Part shown: in pieces, positions 38,666 through 48,334 of the stretch | Position numbering within the stretch: the first letter of the stretch is position 1 | Layout of the letters: every line of letters begins with the position of its first letter | Assembly: GCA_016711605.1 (NCBI GenBank) | Contig: JADJSS010000007.1 | Coordinates: 248,001-312,000 of the forward strand | From: Saprospirales bacterium | GTDB taxonomy: Bacteria; Bacteroidota; Bacteroidia; Chitinophagales; JADIYW01 | Direction of reading: 5' to 3' | DNA: 64,000 nucleotides | Translations under genes and position numbers: made by a program | Notes under the pieces: generated by a model | The model's database searches: none | Told to the model about the DNA's origin: nothing | The model's input: the letters and a program-made list of their open reading frames with translations, nothing else

Positions 38666-38697
38666 AAAGCCAGAATCGAAAATTTCTGGCTTTTTTA
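38666..38697 (+). terminator. Intrinsic terminator
   Basis: 10-bp stem AAAGCCAGAA / TTCTGGCTTT, 8-nt loop, T-run and TATTT. Confidence 0.85.
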
Positions 38698-38725
38698 TTT
38701 AACAAAAATCTTTCTACATTTAGCT

Positions 38726-39373
38726 ATGCAACATTTTATTTTTGATTTAGATGGAACGATTTCCAATCCGGAACAAGGAATTGTAAATGGTTACAAATAC
38801 GCATTTGGAAAATTACAAATTCCTATTCCATCACATCAGGAATTAGTGCAATTAATTGGACCTCCATTGCGAAATGTATTTCGAGATATGTATGGTTTTT
38901 CAGAAGAAGATACTACACATGCTATTGAAGTGTACCGCGAATATTATAATCATCAAGGTGGTCTGTTTGAAAATAATTTATTTGATGGAATCGATGATTT
39001 ATTTGCTTCATTAAATGATAAAAATAAAACTTTACATGTTGCTACTTTTAAAGGTGCAGCCGTAGATATTATATTAAAACATTTTAAAATTGATCAACAT
39101 TTTAAACACGTATTATTTTATAACGAAGTGAGTAATATGATAACCAAAGAAAAAATGATTGAATACATTATGCAACAAGAAAATGCAAATGATAAAAATA
39201 AAGTAGTGATGATTGGCGACAGAAAACACGATTTATTAGCTGCAAAGAATGTAGGCGTGAAAAGTGTTGGTGTGTTATATGGTTTTGGTTCAGAAGCAGA
39301 AATAAATGCATGCGAACCAGATTTTATTGCAAAAGATATAAAAGATTTGCATGCAATTTTAAATGCGATGTAA
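38726..39373 (+). CDS. HAD-superfamily hydrolase (phosphoglycolate phosphatase-like)
   Basis: 215 residues, subfamily IA. FDLDGTISNPEQG (motif I, nucleophile Asp), cap helices, VATFKGAAVDII (motif II, Thr), TKEKMIEYIM (motif III, Lys) and VVMIGDRKHDLLAAKNVGVKSVGVLYGFGS (motif IV). It dephosphorylates a small metabolite such as phosphoglycolate. The stop is 1 nt from the converging DUF937/OmpA stop. Confidence 0.82.
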   Translation: MQHFIFDLDGTISNPEQGIVNGYKYAFGKLQIPIPSHQELVQLIGPPLRNVFRDMYGFSEEDTTHAIEVYREYYNHQGGLFENNLFDGIDDLFASLNDKNKTLHVATFKGAAVDIILKHFKIDQHFKHVLFYNEVSNMITKEKMIEYIMQQENANDKNKVVMIGDRKHDLLAAKNVGVKSVGVLYGFGSEAEINACEPDFIAKDIKDLHAILNAM

Positions 39374-39374
39374 T

Positions 39375-40589
39375 TTAAAATAGATACGCAACATTTTTTG
39401 CAGCATCACCAGTGTTATCTGTGTAACCACCAATTTTGAATTGTGCAGTTGGAAATGCTTTAGCAATTAATACTAAGTTTTTTAACTGTGCAGCAGATTC
39501 TGGAGTTGTTTCTGAACTTCCTGTTTTGAAACGCACATTTGTAAAATCAAACCAATTTCCTTTCACAGTATCTATTGCATCGCTTCCAGTTAAGAATGCA
39601 ACTAATTTTGCTTCCGTTGAGTTTTCGCCAACTTCAATTGTTCCAGCATTGTTTGGCAATTGAATTTTTGTCATTGCTCCATTGTCGTAAAACCATTCAC
39701 CAGTTAAAGAGTCGATTTTTCCTAAAACAGTTGTTGTTGTTGGCTCTACTGCTGTTGTTGAAATAACAGTTGAATCTGTAAGTGCAACATCTGTACCATC
39801 TACAGGTTGTTTGTTACAGCTTTTTGTAAAGAATAATGCAGCTAAAATAGCAGCAGCAATTAATAATAATGGTAATAACCATTTCATTAAACCACCAGTA
39901 CTTTCTGTTGCACTCTCTACTACTTCTTTTGTTGTTGAAGCTACATTTTGTGCACCTTTTGCTACTGTTGAAGTTGCATCAGAAACAACATTAGAAACAG
40001 TTCCAGTTGCGCCACCTAACCAGTTAGAAATATTTCCGCCAATACCAGCTAAACTGCCTAAACCTAACAAACTTGCCAAGCCAGATGGTGCTGATGCAGC
40101 AATATGATCTTTTTGACTTGTCAATAAACTTACCAAACCACTTACGCCTTGTCCTGCTGTTTGTTTACCAATTAAACCTAACAAAATTGGCGTTACCAAA
40201 TTTAATAATTTGCTTGCACCACCAGTTTGCATTCCACTGTTACCAGAAATTAAATTTATTAAAGAGCCAATGTTGCCTTCGCCAAAAATGCCTGATAATG
40301 CAGAACTACCACTTTTCATGATACCATCTGTTGTTTCTCCACCATTAAAAATGTTTAAAACATTGTTTAATATAGAGCCATCATGTTTACCTTGTGATAA
40401 TAATGTAGCAATTGCAGTTGCACCATCTTCATCAGATGCTTTATGCAATAAACCACCCAATAAAGTTGGTATAATACTACCTACAGCACTTGTAGTTGCT
40501 TTTTCATTTTCTCCGATGAAAGTACTAGCTTTAGAAAGTACTTCTGGCGTCAAGTAGCCGTTCATCAATTCAATTAGATTCAATCCCAT
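39375..40589 (-). CDS. DUF937 protein with truncated OmpA-like C-terminus
   Basis: 404 residues. N-terminal DUF937 (residues 1-180; NLIELMNGYLTPEVLSKAS, GSIIPTLLGGLL), Val/Thr-rich linker, one TM helix (WLLPLLLIAAAILAALFFTK, about 237-256), then an OmpA-like peptidoglycan-binding start (FTNVRFKTGSSETTP, KIGGYTDNTGDAAKN). The domain stops about 12 residues after TDNTG, where the LSxxRA helix and C-terminal half should follow, and the stop abuts the HAD gene. It is probably truncated by a deletion. Confidence 0.7.
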   Translation of the reverse strand: MGLNLIELMNGYLTPEVLSKASTFIGENEKATTSAVGSIIPTLLGGLLHKASDEDGATAIATLLSQGKHDGSILNNVLNIFNGGETTDGIMKSGSSALSGIFGEGNIGSLINLISGNSGMQTGGASKLLNLVTPILLGLIGKQTAGQGVSGLVSLLTSQKDHIAASAPSGLASLLGLGSLAGIGGNISNWLGGATGTVSNVVSDATSTVAKGAQNVASTTKEVVESATESTGGLMKWLLPLLLIAAAILAALFFTKSCNKQPVDGTDVALTDSTVISTTAVEPTTTTVLGKIDSLTGEWFYDNGAMTKIQLPNNAGTIEVGENSTEAKLVAFLTGSDAIDTVKGNWFDFTNVRFKTGSSETTPESAAQLKNLVLIAKAFPTAQFKIGGYTDNTGDAAKNVAYLF

Positions 40590-40870
40590 TTTTTAAATTA
40601 AATATTGTTAATAAATTTTTATATGCGAATGTACGACAGAATTAATCAAGATTGTATTTTATTAGAAAAAAATTGATAAAAATTAACAAATAAAACCGTT
40701 AATAAGTCATTCAAAATCAAAACATTAATTAAATACCTAATATGTTTCCATTGTTGCTCATATTAAAATAATATGTATTAAAACTATAAGTTATAGCATA
40801 TCTATTTTTCTAAATATTATTTTACAGAATTAAAATCAAATTTTGTATTTTTAGTGAAAGATATGTAATT
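40590..40870. other. 281-nt AT-rich intergenic region between divergent genes
   Basis: No gene or RNA recognised. Holds the divergent control regions of the DUF937/OmpA and TauD-like genes; TATTTTTAGTG at about 40846 is a -7-like box for the latter. Confidence 0.4.
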
Positions 40871-41911
40871 ATGCAAGAATCCTTTTTTTCAGATAAGATA
40901 AAATTGCCATTAGTTATTTCTGGTGATGAAAATGAACGCAAAAAATCAACCTTAATAAATTGGATAGAGGCCAATAAAGCAGATTTAGAAAAAAAATTAA
41001 CAAATCATGGAGCCATTTTATTCCGTGGCTTTGATATTCAGACGCCATTAGACTTTGAGGATGTTGCTAAAAGCTTTGATAGTGAATTAAAAGACGATTA
41101 TTTAGGTACTTCGCCTCGCGACAAAAAAACAGATTTTGTGTTTTCTGCTAGTGAATTACCAGCTCATTATCCAATTATGCAACATTGTGAAATGAGTTTT
41201 TTGCCATCAGCACCACGCAGATTGTTTTTTTATTGCAATATTGAACCAGAATTTGGTGGCGAAACACCTATTTGTGATTTTAGAAAAGTTTATAACGATT
41301 TAGACCCAAAAATTAAAGCAGAATTTGAAAAAAAAGGTGTAAAACATATTCGCAATTATTCATCACCGAATGATAAAAGTAAAAGTGCATTTCAGTTAAA
41401 GAATTGGAGCGATTTATTTCAGACAACAGATAAAAAAAGCATTGAGCAAAAAAGCAAATTACACGATATGCAAATTGAATGGAAAGCGAATGATGGTTTG
41501 CGTGTTACTAATAAAAATGCTGCTACAAAAACACATCCAATTACCGGTGAAACAGTTTGGTTTAACCATACTCAAGTTTTTCATTTAGCTGCAGCTGCAT
41601 TTGAATATCACAAAATTCATCAGCGCCAAAAGCGTTGGGAAACTTTTAAAACAAGTATATTATTGGAAATAATGACGTTTTATAAAAAACTAACTAAGAA
41701 CCCAAATGAACAAAGTATGCATGTTACTTTTGGCGATGACTCGGAAATTCCAGATGCATATGTAGAACATATTATTGATGTTATTTGGAAAAACATGTCC
41801 ATTTATTCTTGGAAAAAAGGTGATGTTATTTGTATAGATAATTTTTCTACTTCTCACGGAAGACTACCTTATTTCGGTCCACGAGAAGTAATGGTGTGCT
41901 GGACTTCTTAA
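40871..41911 (+). CDS. TauD/TfdA-family (SyrP-like) dioxygenase
   Basis: 346 residues of Fe(II)/2OG oxygenase. HGAILFRGFDI (about residue 50), QHCEMSFLPSAPRRLFFYC with the HxE/D metal pair, GGETPICDFRKV, and the distal His region CIDNFSTSHGRLPYFGPREV with the 2OG Arg. The SyrP-type subgroup hydroxylates amino acids or peptides, often in secondary metabolism, but no such cluster is seen here. Confidence 0.8.
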   Translation: MQESFFSDKIKLPLVISGDENERKKSTLINWIEANKADLEKKLTNHGAILFRGFDIQTPLDFEDVAKSFDSELKDDYLGTSPRDKKTDFVFSASELPAHYPIMQHCEMSFLPSAPRRLFFYCNIEPEFGGETPICDFRKVYNDLDPKIKAEFEKKGVKHIRNYSSPNDKSKSAFQLKNWSDLFQTTDKKSIEQKSKLHDMQIEWKANDGLRVTNKNAATKTHPITGETVWFNHTQVFHLAAAAFEYHKIHQRQKRWETFKTSILLEIMTFYKKLTKNPNEQSMHVTFGDDSEIPDAYVEHIIDVIWKNMSIYSWKKGDVICIDNFSTSHGRLPYFGPREVMVCWTS

Positions 41912-41965
41912 AACTTAAGTTTCCCAAACTGTAACTTGTATTTTACATTTATAAACTCAATTCGT

Positions 41966-42865
41966 ATGTCATCTTTAGATCAGGTTCAAATAAATGCAAG
42001 TGGTGACGGTTTGATTGTGTTGAAGATATGTTTGGCATTTATCCTGTTTTCTCTTGCTATAGATATAAAAAAAGAAGATTTTATAACCTTATATTCAAAT
42101 CCAAAGTCTGTAATTGTTGGTTGTATTTCACAAATAATTATATTGCCTTTATTTACGTTTATTCTAGTGCTGCTATTAAAACCATCTGCATCAATTGCTT
42201 TAGGTATGTTATTGGTAGCAGCTTGTCCTTGTGGAAATATGTCAACATATATGTCCTATTTGGCAAAAGGATTTATTCCATTATCTATCACAATTACTGC
42301 TATTTCAACGTTGAGTGCAAGTTTTACAACACCATTTAATTTTTACTTTTATGCTTCGCACTACGAGCCAGCAAAAGTTTTATTACAAGAAATTCATATT
42401 TCCTTTTTTTACTTACTAAGCTCTATTTTTCTTCTGTTAGTGCTTCCATTAATTACAGGAATTGCATTAAAAGCATATTTTCCTCGTTTTATTGATAAGA
42501 TTAATAAACCAGTAAAAATTTCTGCGTTGTTGTTTTTTATTGCTCTTTTAATGGGTGCATTTATTACTAATAGAAATGTATTTTATGAGCATTTGCCAGA
42601 AATATTTGGCATCATCTGTTTACAAAACTTCTTAGCTTTCATAATAGGATATTTTTTTTCTAAGCTTTTCAAACTTCCTGAAACTCATTGTAGGAGCATT
42701 TCCATTGAAACAGGCATCCACAATTCTGGACTTGGATTGATATTAGTGATGACTTTTTTTAACGGTAATGGTGGCATGGCGCTCATTGCTGCTTGGTGGG
42801 GAATTTGGCACATCGTTACTGGTGGTCTTTTTTCTTTATATTGGAATAAAAAAGCAATAGAATAG
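41966..42865 (+). CDS. Bile acid:sodium symporter (BASS) family transporter
   Basis: About 299 residues, with nine or ten TM helices. AACPCGNMSTYMSYLAKG (first crossover) and SIETGIHNSGLGLILVMTFF (second crossover) are family signatures. It probably imports an organic anion with sodium. The open frame reaches 41936, but ATG 41966 gives a normal N-terminus. It lies 54 nt after the TauD-like gene in the same direction, so the dioxygenase and transporter may share a substrate pathway. Confidence 0.82.
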   Translation: MSSLDQVQINASGDGLIVLKICLAFILFSLAIDIKKEDFITLYSNPKSVIVGCISQIIILPLFTFILVLLLKPSASIALGMLLVAACPCGNMSTYMSYLAKGFIPLSITITAISTLSASFTTPFNFYFYASHYEPAKVLLQEIHISFFYLLSSIFLLLVLPLITGIALKAYFPRFIDKINKPVKISALLFFIALLMGAFITNRNVFYEHLPEIFGIICLQNFLAFIIGYFFSKLFKLPETHCRSISIETGIHNSGLGLILVMTFFNGNGGMALIAAWWGIWHIVTGGLFSLYWNKKAIE

Positions 42866-42871
42866 CGCCAA

Positions 42872-44287
42872 TTAAACAGTTTGTGGTTTTATTGTTTTTG
42901 ATGACAAAACCTTCTTTTTGATTACCGTATTTTTTACACTTTGCAATTTTTCTTTGTCTGCCAAAATAAACAAAGCCATATAGTAAAACGGTAATGCTGG
43001 AATTTTATACCTAACCAATGCACCAAAATTAAAACTCGTGAAACCTACTGAAAATGCAAACATGATTGAAAAAATTAAACAAAACTGAACTTCTGGATTT
43101 TGGATAATTAATTTAAAGATTCTAATAAAACCAGCTTTATATAACAACCGAATTGTGAAGAATAATGAAATAAAGCCTTCTAATGCTGCTGGAATTAATA
43201 TTATTTTTTTCGCTTCCCATAAATAAGGCCTAAACAAAGCAACATTTACTGCCTTTGGAAACACTTTCAAAATACCTTTTAATGAATAATCAATTACACC
43301 TAATGTGTAAAAAGAACCACCTTGTCTTTTCGAAGAATAGACTAACCAATTTTGTGTGTCTTTTGCTGTCCTAAAAATGGAATCAACAGAATATTTTTCA
43401 GCGTTTTTTGCAATATAACCAAAAACTAATATCGAAACCACAATTCCAAACGAAACCAGAACAGGTGTAACAATGGTTCTGAATATTGCATTGTTTATTG
43501 ATTTTCTTGCTCTCAAAAACAACCATAACATTAATGGAGGAAAATAAGATAATAATATATATACTTTTATTTCAAAAATCATAAATATACATAAAAGGAT
43601 TACGATTGATCGACCAACAATTCTTGTGTTTTTAAAAACAAGATAATAAAGATGATACGTTAATAATCCTAATGCGCCTAAAGTTATTGGGTCTTTCATT
43701 AAACCAGAGCCCCAAAAACAAACAGATGGCAAAAACAAACAAGAGATGGCAAATTCTTTATGTAAATGCGGATATAATTCATAAAATAATTTAAATAACT
43801 TCCAACATCCATAAAAACAAAACAACGAAAAAATAAAAGAAATAGATAAATAAGAGTTAAATAGAAAAATACTTAAAAATAAAGTAATACGTATAATAAA
43901 TCTCGAACTATCGTTTAAAAAAAAATGTACTGTTTGTTGACCTAAATAATATTCTGCATTAAACTTGCTGTAATAAGGGTTAAACGCTAAATCCAGAAAT
44001 GCCATAAAATTCTCATTGGTAATATCTTTAATTTTTAAAGCATATGCAAAGTATACCATTGTATCGCCACCATGATAATAATACTGATAAATTAGGGCCA
44101 GCGCAATTGAAGAAAACATTTTGACTGAAAGTGCTTTCAAAAAATACTTTTTATAGATAAATTCTTTTTTGTTTTTGAGTTTCTTTTTTGCTACAAAAAA
44201 TATTAAAGCAAGCACAATTGGAGCGATTAAAACATCATTTATAAATAATGCCTGTGTTTCATCATAATGTGCAAACAAATCACTCAT
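42872..44287 (-). CDS. Polytopic membrane protein, probable polysaccharide-related
   Basis: 471 residues with about eleven TM helices. An extracytoplasmic loop near residue 70 carries YYYHGGDTMVYFAYALKIK, and a central loop has FLPSVCFWGSGLMKDPITLGALGLL. The architecture recalls GT-C enzymes or Wzy-type polymerases, but no definite family is recognised. It converges with the BASS transporter. Confidence 0.55.
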   Translation of the reverse strand: MSDLFAHYDETQALFINDVLIAPIVLALIFFVAKKKLKNKKEFIYKKYFLKALSVKMFSSIALALIYQYYYHGGDTMVYFAYALKIKDITNENFMAFLDLAFNPYYSKFNAEYYLGQQTVHFFLNDSSRFIIRITLFLSIFLFNSYLSISFIFSLFCFYGCWKLFKLFYELYPHLHKEFAISCLFLPSVCFWGSGLMKDPITLGALGLLTYHLYYLVFKNTRIVGRSIVILLCIFMIFEIKVYILLSYFPPLMLWLFLRARKSINNAIFRTIVTPVLVSFGIVVSILVFGYIAKNAEKYSVDSIFRTAKDTQNWLVYSSKRQGGSFYTLGVIDYSLKGILKVFPKAVNVALFRPYLWEAKKIILIPAALEGFISLFFTIRLLYKAGFIRIFKLIIQNPEVQFCLIFSIMFAFSVGFTSFNFGALVRYKIPALPFYYMALFILADKEKLQSVKNTVIKKKVLSSKTIKPQTV

Positions 44288-44425
44288 AATATGTTCTAAA
44301 AGTACGAGTTTATATTTATAATGCTAAATTCAAGAAAAATATCTTCTAATTGTAGTTTATATGACTATAAATCCATAGAATGTTTTAGACTTTACGCTTT
44401 CTTAAAATTATCTTAATCGAAAATA

Positions 44426-44467
44426 GTTGTATTATTTTTATTGATTTAGCATATTTGTATAACAAAT
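44426..44467 (+). promoter_or_regulatory. glnA promoter and overlapping palindrome
   Basis: GTTG, 20 nt, CATATTTG (-7) resembles the Bacteroidota consensus. ATTTGT-ATA-ACAAAT at 44453-44467 is a perfect inverted repeat overlapping the -7 box and could be an operator. Confidence 0.4.
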
Positions 44468-44501
44468 CGAACAAATTCTTCACATTTTTAAAAAACACAA
44501 C

Positions 44502-45527
44502 ATGTCAGTAGCTTCAAAATTAGAATACATTTGGTTAGATGGTTACAAACCAACACAAAGCTTACGTAGCAAAACACGAATCGAAAGAGATTTCAGCGGA
44601 AAATTAGAAGATTGCCCAACATGGTGCTTCGATGGTTCATCTACTGAACAAGCGCCTGGCGGTTCATCAGATTTATTATTAAAACCATCTTTTATATGTG
44701 TAGATCCGGCTCGTAAAAACGGATTTTTAGTAATGTGTGAAGTTTTAAATTCAGACAGCACACCACACGAATCTAACGGAAGAGCTACTATTGAAGACGA
44801 TGACAACGATTTTTGGTTCGGTTTTGAACAGGAATATTTTATTTGGGATTTGAAAAAAGATAAACCTATTGGCTGGTCTGATTTCACACCATCTGGTGAG
44901 CCTGGACCACAAGGACCATACTATTGTTCTGTTGGTGGCGGCAAAGCAGTTGGCAGATATATCGTAGAAGAACATTTAGATCTTTGCTTAGAAGCTGGAT
45001 TGAATGTAGAAGGAATCAACGCTGAAGTGGCTATCGGTCAATGGGAATTTCAGGTGTTTTCAAAAGGTGCAAAGGCAGCTGGCGACCAAACTTGGATTGC
45101 ACGTTACTTAATGGAACGAGTTGCAGAAAAATATGGTTATGGAATTAACTGGCATTGCAAACCATTAGGTGCTACTGATTGGAATGGTTCAGGAATGCAT
45201 GCAAACTTCTCGAATACTGTATTACGCACAAGCGGAAAACAACAAGATTTCAATACTATTTGTGAAGCATTTGCTCCGTTCGTTAAAGAACATATTGAAG
45301 TGTATGGTGCTGATAATGACCAACGTTTAACTGGAAAACACGAAACACAATCAATCGATAAATTTAGCTACGGTATTTCTGACAGAGGCGCATCAATTCG
45401 TATTCCGATTGCTGCGGTTGAAAAAGGATGGAAAGGTTGGTTAGAAGATCGTCGTCCAAATTCGGCTGCTGATCCATATAAAGTAGCTGCACGTATCATC
45501 AAAACAGTGAAAACTGCAAACGTATAA
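44502..45527 (+). CDS. glnA: Glutamine synthetase, eukaryote-like type II
   Basis: 341 residues, the length of GSII (type I is about 470, type III about 700). LEYIWLDGYKPTQSLRSKTR, CPTWCFDGSSTEQAPGGSSDLLLKP, FGFEQEYFIWD (metal Glu), GINAEVAIGQWEFQV, GSGMHANFSNTVLR, GKHETQS and RGASIRIP cover the whole active site. It makes glutamine from glutamate and ammonia with ATP. GSII occurs in eukaryotes, actinobacteria, rhizobia and some Bacteroidota. Single-gene unit with its own promoter and terminator. Confidence 0.93.
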   Translation: MSVASKLEYIWLDGYKPTQSLRSKTRIERDFSGKLEDCPTWCFDGSSTEQAPGGSSDLLLKPSFICVDPARKNGFLVMCEVLNSDSTPHESNGRATIEDDDNDFWFGFEQEYFIWDLKKDKPIGWSDFTPSGEPGPQGPYYCSVGGGKAVGRYIVEEHLDLCLEAGLNVEGINAEVAIGQWEFQVFSKGAKAAGDQTWIARYLMERVAEKYGYGINWHCKPLGATDWNGSGMHANFSNTVLRTSGKQQDFNTICEAFAPFVKEHIEVYGADNDQRLTGKHETQSIDKFSYGISDRGASIRIPIAAVEKGWKGWLEDRRPNSAADPYKVAARIIKTVKTANV

Positions 45528-45552
45528 ATCATAACATAACATTCAATAATAG

Positions 45553-45583
45553 AAACTCGACCAAAATTGGTCGAGTTTTTTAT
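45553..45583 (+). terminator. Intrinsic terminator of glnA
   Basis: AAACTCGACC / GGTCGAGTTT stem with AAAATT loop, then T-rich tail. Confidence 0.88.
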
Positions 45584-45644
45584 TTATAAACGCTAGAAAA
45601 GTAATATTGCGAAAGATTGAAACTTTTCTAAAGTTTAAAAACAA

Positions 45645-47027
45645 TTATTTTTCTTCGTTATTCAAACTTTCATTTACTATGTAAAAAACAGAAGGATTGG
45701 TTTCTGCTTCGATGTATATCTGATAGGAAAAAAGTCCTTTGGAAATTTTTATCAAAAATAAATTAATCGCCAACATCATTCTTGAAATAAAGTTATCGCC
45801 AATTGCTTTTGGATACGGTGCAGGAATTCCTTTAACAGCCAATACAGTTAATCGAGCATCGGTAATTAATTGTTTAAACGTAGAAAACGTAAACAAGCGT
45901 GTATGTGTTTTATCTAAGATGCCACTTTTTCCATAATTAAAATATCCAAGCATCAGCATCATTCTTACTGGAAAAAATGAAATGTTAGCTGTAGTAAAAA
46001 TGATTTTCTGTTTTTTATAACTAAACTGTTCCGATAGTTTTGCCATAAATGCTTCAGGATTTACCAAGTGTTCGATAATATCCAAAAACAAAATACAATC
46101 ATATTCTTTTATAGAAATAGAAAAATCGCTGTCTAAATTGGTAACGATGTGCTTATCTAATTTGTATTTATCAGGAATGTCAAACTGATCAACGGTGACT
46201 ACACTGCAATTTTTATTTTTTAATTCATGACCAACACCAAACGGACCGGCGCCAATGTCAATCACTTTTGTATTTGGAGCAACAGCATCGATTGCGTACG
46301 TGTGTGAACTTGCATAACCAAGCTTCAAACTATATTGCTGATTGTCTTCAATAATATCAAATTTGTTTTGATAAAAAATGCCTAACGAATGTAAGTAAGC
46401 ACCAAAAAAAACATTGAGTGTTTCCCATTTGGATGTATTCGGAATTTTTATTTGGATATCACTTTTTATTTCAACAAACTTAAAATCAGACAACACCATT
46501 TGAATGGCAATTTCATTCACAAAAGATGCTGAATCGGAATTATATAAATATGGAATTTTGGCTAAATAATGTGTGTTATAAATGCATATTTTTGGAAACA
46601 AATTCAATTGTTTTTTAAACACTTTTTTTTGAACATAATTAATGATTCCAAATTGCGAAGCCACGCTGTCACCACCAGTTAAATAAGCTGTTTCGGCGTT
46701 TAAAGGTGCTAATAATTCGTTTATATTATTTTTAAAATAGTTGTATTGAATCAAGTTGGCAACTACTACAAAATCATAGTTTCTTGCTTTACTATATTCA
46801 AAAATAATTTTATGTGTTTTACCAGATTCAAATTTATCTTCTAATAAAATGGTTTGAAGTTTTTTTTGTGCAATCTGTGCAGTTGTATGTGCATCTAACC
46901 AAGTATTATTTAAAATTAATTTGGTATCGATTTGAAATTTTTCGTGTTGTAATTCAACTATATCATTTATAGCAACTGTCAATTCAGCAGCATTCGAAAG
47001 TTGTATAGCAATTAAAATTTTTTGCAT
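45645..47027 (-). CDS. Two-domain protein with C-terminal class I SAM methyltransferase
   Basis: 460 residues. The N-terminal half (1-200) has no clear signature; its strand/helix pattern and AETAYLTGGDSVASQFGIINYV suggest a degenerate glycosyltransferase- or nucleotide-binding-like fold. The C-terminal half carries TKVIDIGAGPFGVGHEL (motif I), VVTVDQFDIPD, YDCILFLDIIEHLVNPEAF (motif IV) and a lipid-proximal hydrophobic tail. It lies 6 nt downstream of the GT2 gene, so both probably act on the same glycan or polyprenyl intermediate. Confidence 0.65.
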   Translation of the reverse strand: MQKILIAIQLSNAAELTVAINDIVELQHEKFQIDTKLILNNTWLDAHTTAQIAQKKLQTILLEDKFESGKTHKIIFEYSKARNYDFVVVANLIQYNYFKNNINELLAPLNAETAYLTGGDSVASQFGIINYVQKKVFKKQLNLFPKICIYNTHYLAKIPYLYNSDSASFVNEIAIQMVLSDFKFVEIKSDIQIKIPNTSKWETLNVFFGAYLHSLGIFYQNKFDIIEDNQQYSLKLGYASSHTYAIDAVAPNTKVIDIGAGPFGVGHELKNKNCSVVTVDQFDIPDKYKLDKHIVTNLDSDFSISIKEYDCILFLDIIEHLVNPEAFMAKLSEQFSYKKQKIIFTTANISFFPVRMMLMLGYFNYGKSGILDKTHTRLFTFSTFKQLITDARLTVLAVKGIPAPYPKAIGDNFISRMMLAINLFLIKISKGLFSYQIYIEAETNPSVFYIVNESLNNEEK

Positions 47028-47033
47028 GATAAA

Positions 47034-47783
47034 CTACTTTCTTGGTTCGTACATTTTTAATTTTACCAAACCAATGCGTTGCAAAAAATGCATAAAACTC
47101 ACGCGCAACACTTCCAAACCATATTTTGAACTGCGTTTAAAATTGATAGAAGATGCTTCCGGAAAATATAAAGTCGGACACGTAATTTCAGCCACATCAA
47201 AATCAGCATACACCACTTGCGACAGCATTTCATTATCAAAAACAAAATCATCAGAATTGATTTCGTAATTAATGGTCGTCAATACTTTTTTGGAGAAAGC
47301 ACGATAACCAGTATGGTATTCAGACAATTTTTGATCGATCAGAATATTTTCAATCAATGTCAGCATACGATTAAAAATGTATTTGTATTTCGGCATACCA
47401 CCTTTCAGCGCACCTTTGCCTAAAATGCGCGAACCCAACACAACATGATAAACATCATTCGCAATTAAATAGGCCATCGAATGAATCAGCTTTGGTGTGT
47501 ACTGATAATCTGGATGCAACATGATAACGATATCAGCACCAATTTCAAGTGCTTTATTATAGCAAGATTTCTGATTTCCGCCGTAACCTTTATTTTGTTC
47601 ATGCTTGATGATATGACGAATGCCAATCGCTTTTGCTACTTCAACCGTATTGTCTTTGCTGCAATCATCTACCAAAATCACATCATCTACAATATCGAAC
47701 GGAATTTCGTTATACGTTTTTTGTAAGGTCAATTCAGCATTGTACGCAGGCAAAACAATTACTAACTTCTTGTCTTTAATCAT
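47034..47783 (-). CDS. GT2-family glycosyltransferase (dolichol-phosphate mannosyltransferase-like)
   Basis: 249 residues: KLVIVLPAYNAELTLQKTYNEI, VDDVILVDDCSKDNTVEVAK, GYGGNQKSCYNKALEIGADIVIMLHPDYQY (DxD equivalent) and SEYHTGYRAFSKKVL, typical of DPM1/DPG-synthase-like enzymes that load sugar on polyprenyl phosphate. No C-terminal TM helices. First gene of the pair with the methyltransferase protein. Confidence 0.85.
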   Translation of the reverse strand: MIKDKKLVIVLPAYNAELTLQKTYNEIPFDIVDDVILVDDCSKDNTVEVAKAIGIRHIIKHEQNKGYGGNQKSCYNKALEIGADIVIMLHPDYQYTPKLIHSMAYLIANDVYHVVLGSRILGKGALKGGMPKYKYIFNRMLTLIENILIDQKLSEYHTGYRAFSKKVLTTINYEINSDDFVFDNEMLSQVVYADFDVAEITCPTLYFPEASSINFKRSSKYGLEVLRVSFMHFLQRIGLVKLKMYEPRK

Positions 47784-47930
47784 CTATCGAAAAATATTGC
47801 ATAAAAATAGAAAAAAGACAGGTGTTTTTTGGAATTATTTTAAAAGGTTTAAAAATCGATTTTTTATATGTTTGTCAATTTTAAATTTTAAGATATTTGT
47901 TTTATCTTAGAATCTAATATTTCAAAAAAA

Positions 47931-48332
47931 ATGAATAATACTATACAGATTGCCGTAAAAGACGAAACTTTTGCAGGCAAAATTTTAAATGAAATTTATT
48001 TAGAATTTCAAAAAGAAAATGTGTCAGTAGAGGAAATTATTACTTTGCGCGTCTTAAACGAAGTAAATGAATATAACAAAAAACTACCTGCTTATTTTAA
48101 TGGATTAGTTGAACCAACCGATGCTGAAAAAACCTTGAATGGCTATAAAATAAAACCAAATAAAATTATTGATTCAGAAAAACAAGTATATGTAGCGTTA
48201 AATGCATTTTTAAAAAATGGCTATTTTGTTTTAATTGATAATATTCAGGCAGAAACATTAGAACAAGAAATATTGCTTACCAATAAAACAACGGTAAGTT
48301 TTGTAAAACTAACACCATTAGTTGGCGGATAA
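47931..48332 (+). CDS. Uncharacterised protein upstream of DUF4132
   Basis: 133 residues, soluble, mixed alpha/beta. KILNEIYLEFQKENVSVEEIITLRVLNEV is a probable long helix; the C-terminus ends TVSFVKLTPLVGG. No family recognised. Two nt separate it from the DUF4132 gene, so they are cotranscribed and likely work together. Confidence 0.6.
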   Translation: MNNTIQIAVKDETFAGKILNEIYLEFQKENVSVEEIITLRVLNEVNEYNKKLPAYFNGLVEPTDAEKTLNGYKIKPNKIIDSEKQVYVALNAFLKNGYFVLIDNIQAETLEQEILLTNKTTVSFVKLTPLVGG

Positions 48333-48334
48333 TT

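Noticed and set aside
39811..40557. Open frames on the + strand opposite DUF937/OmpA
   Set aside because: Shadow frames of a Val/Ala/Thr-rich gene with recognised domains on the other strand.
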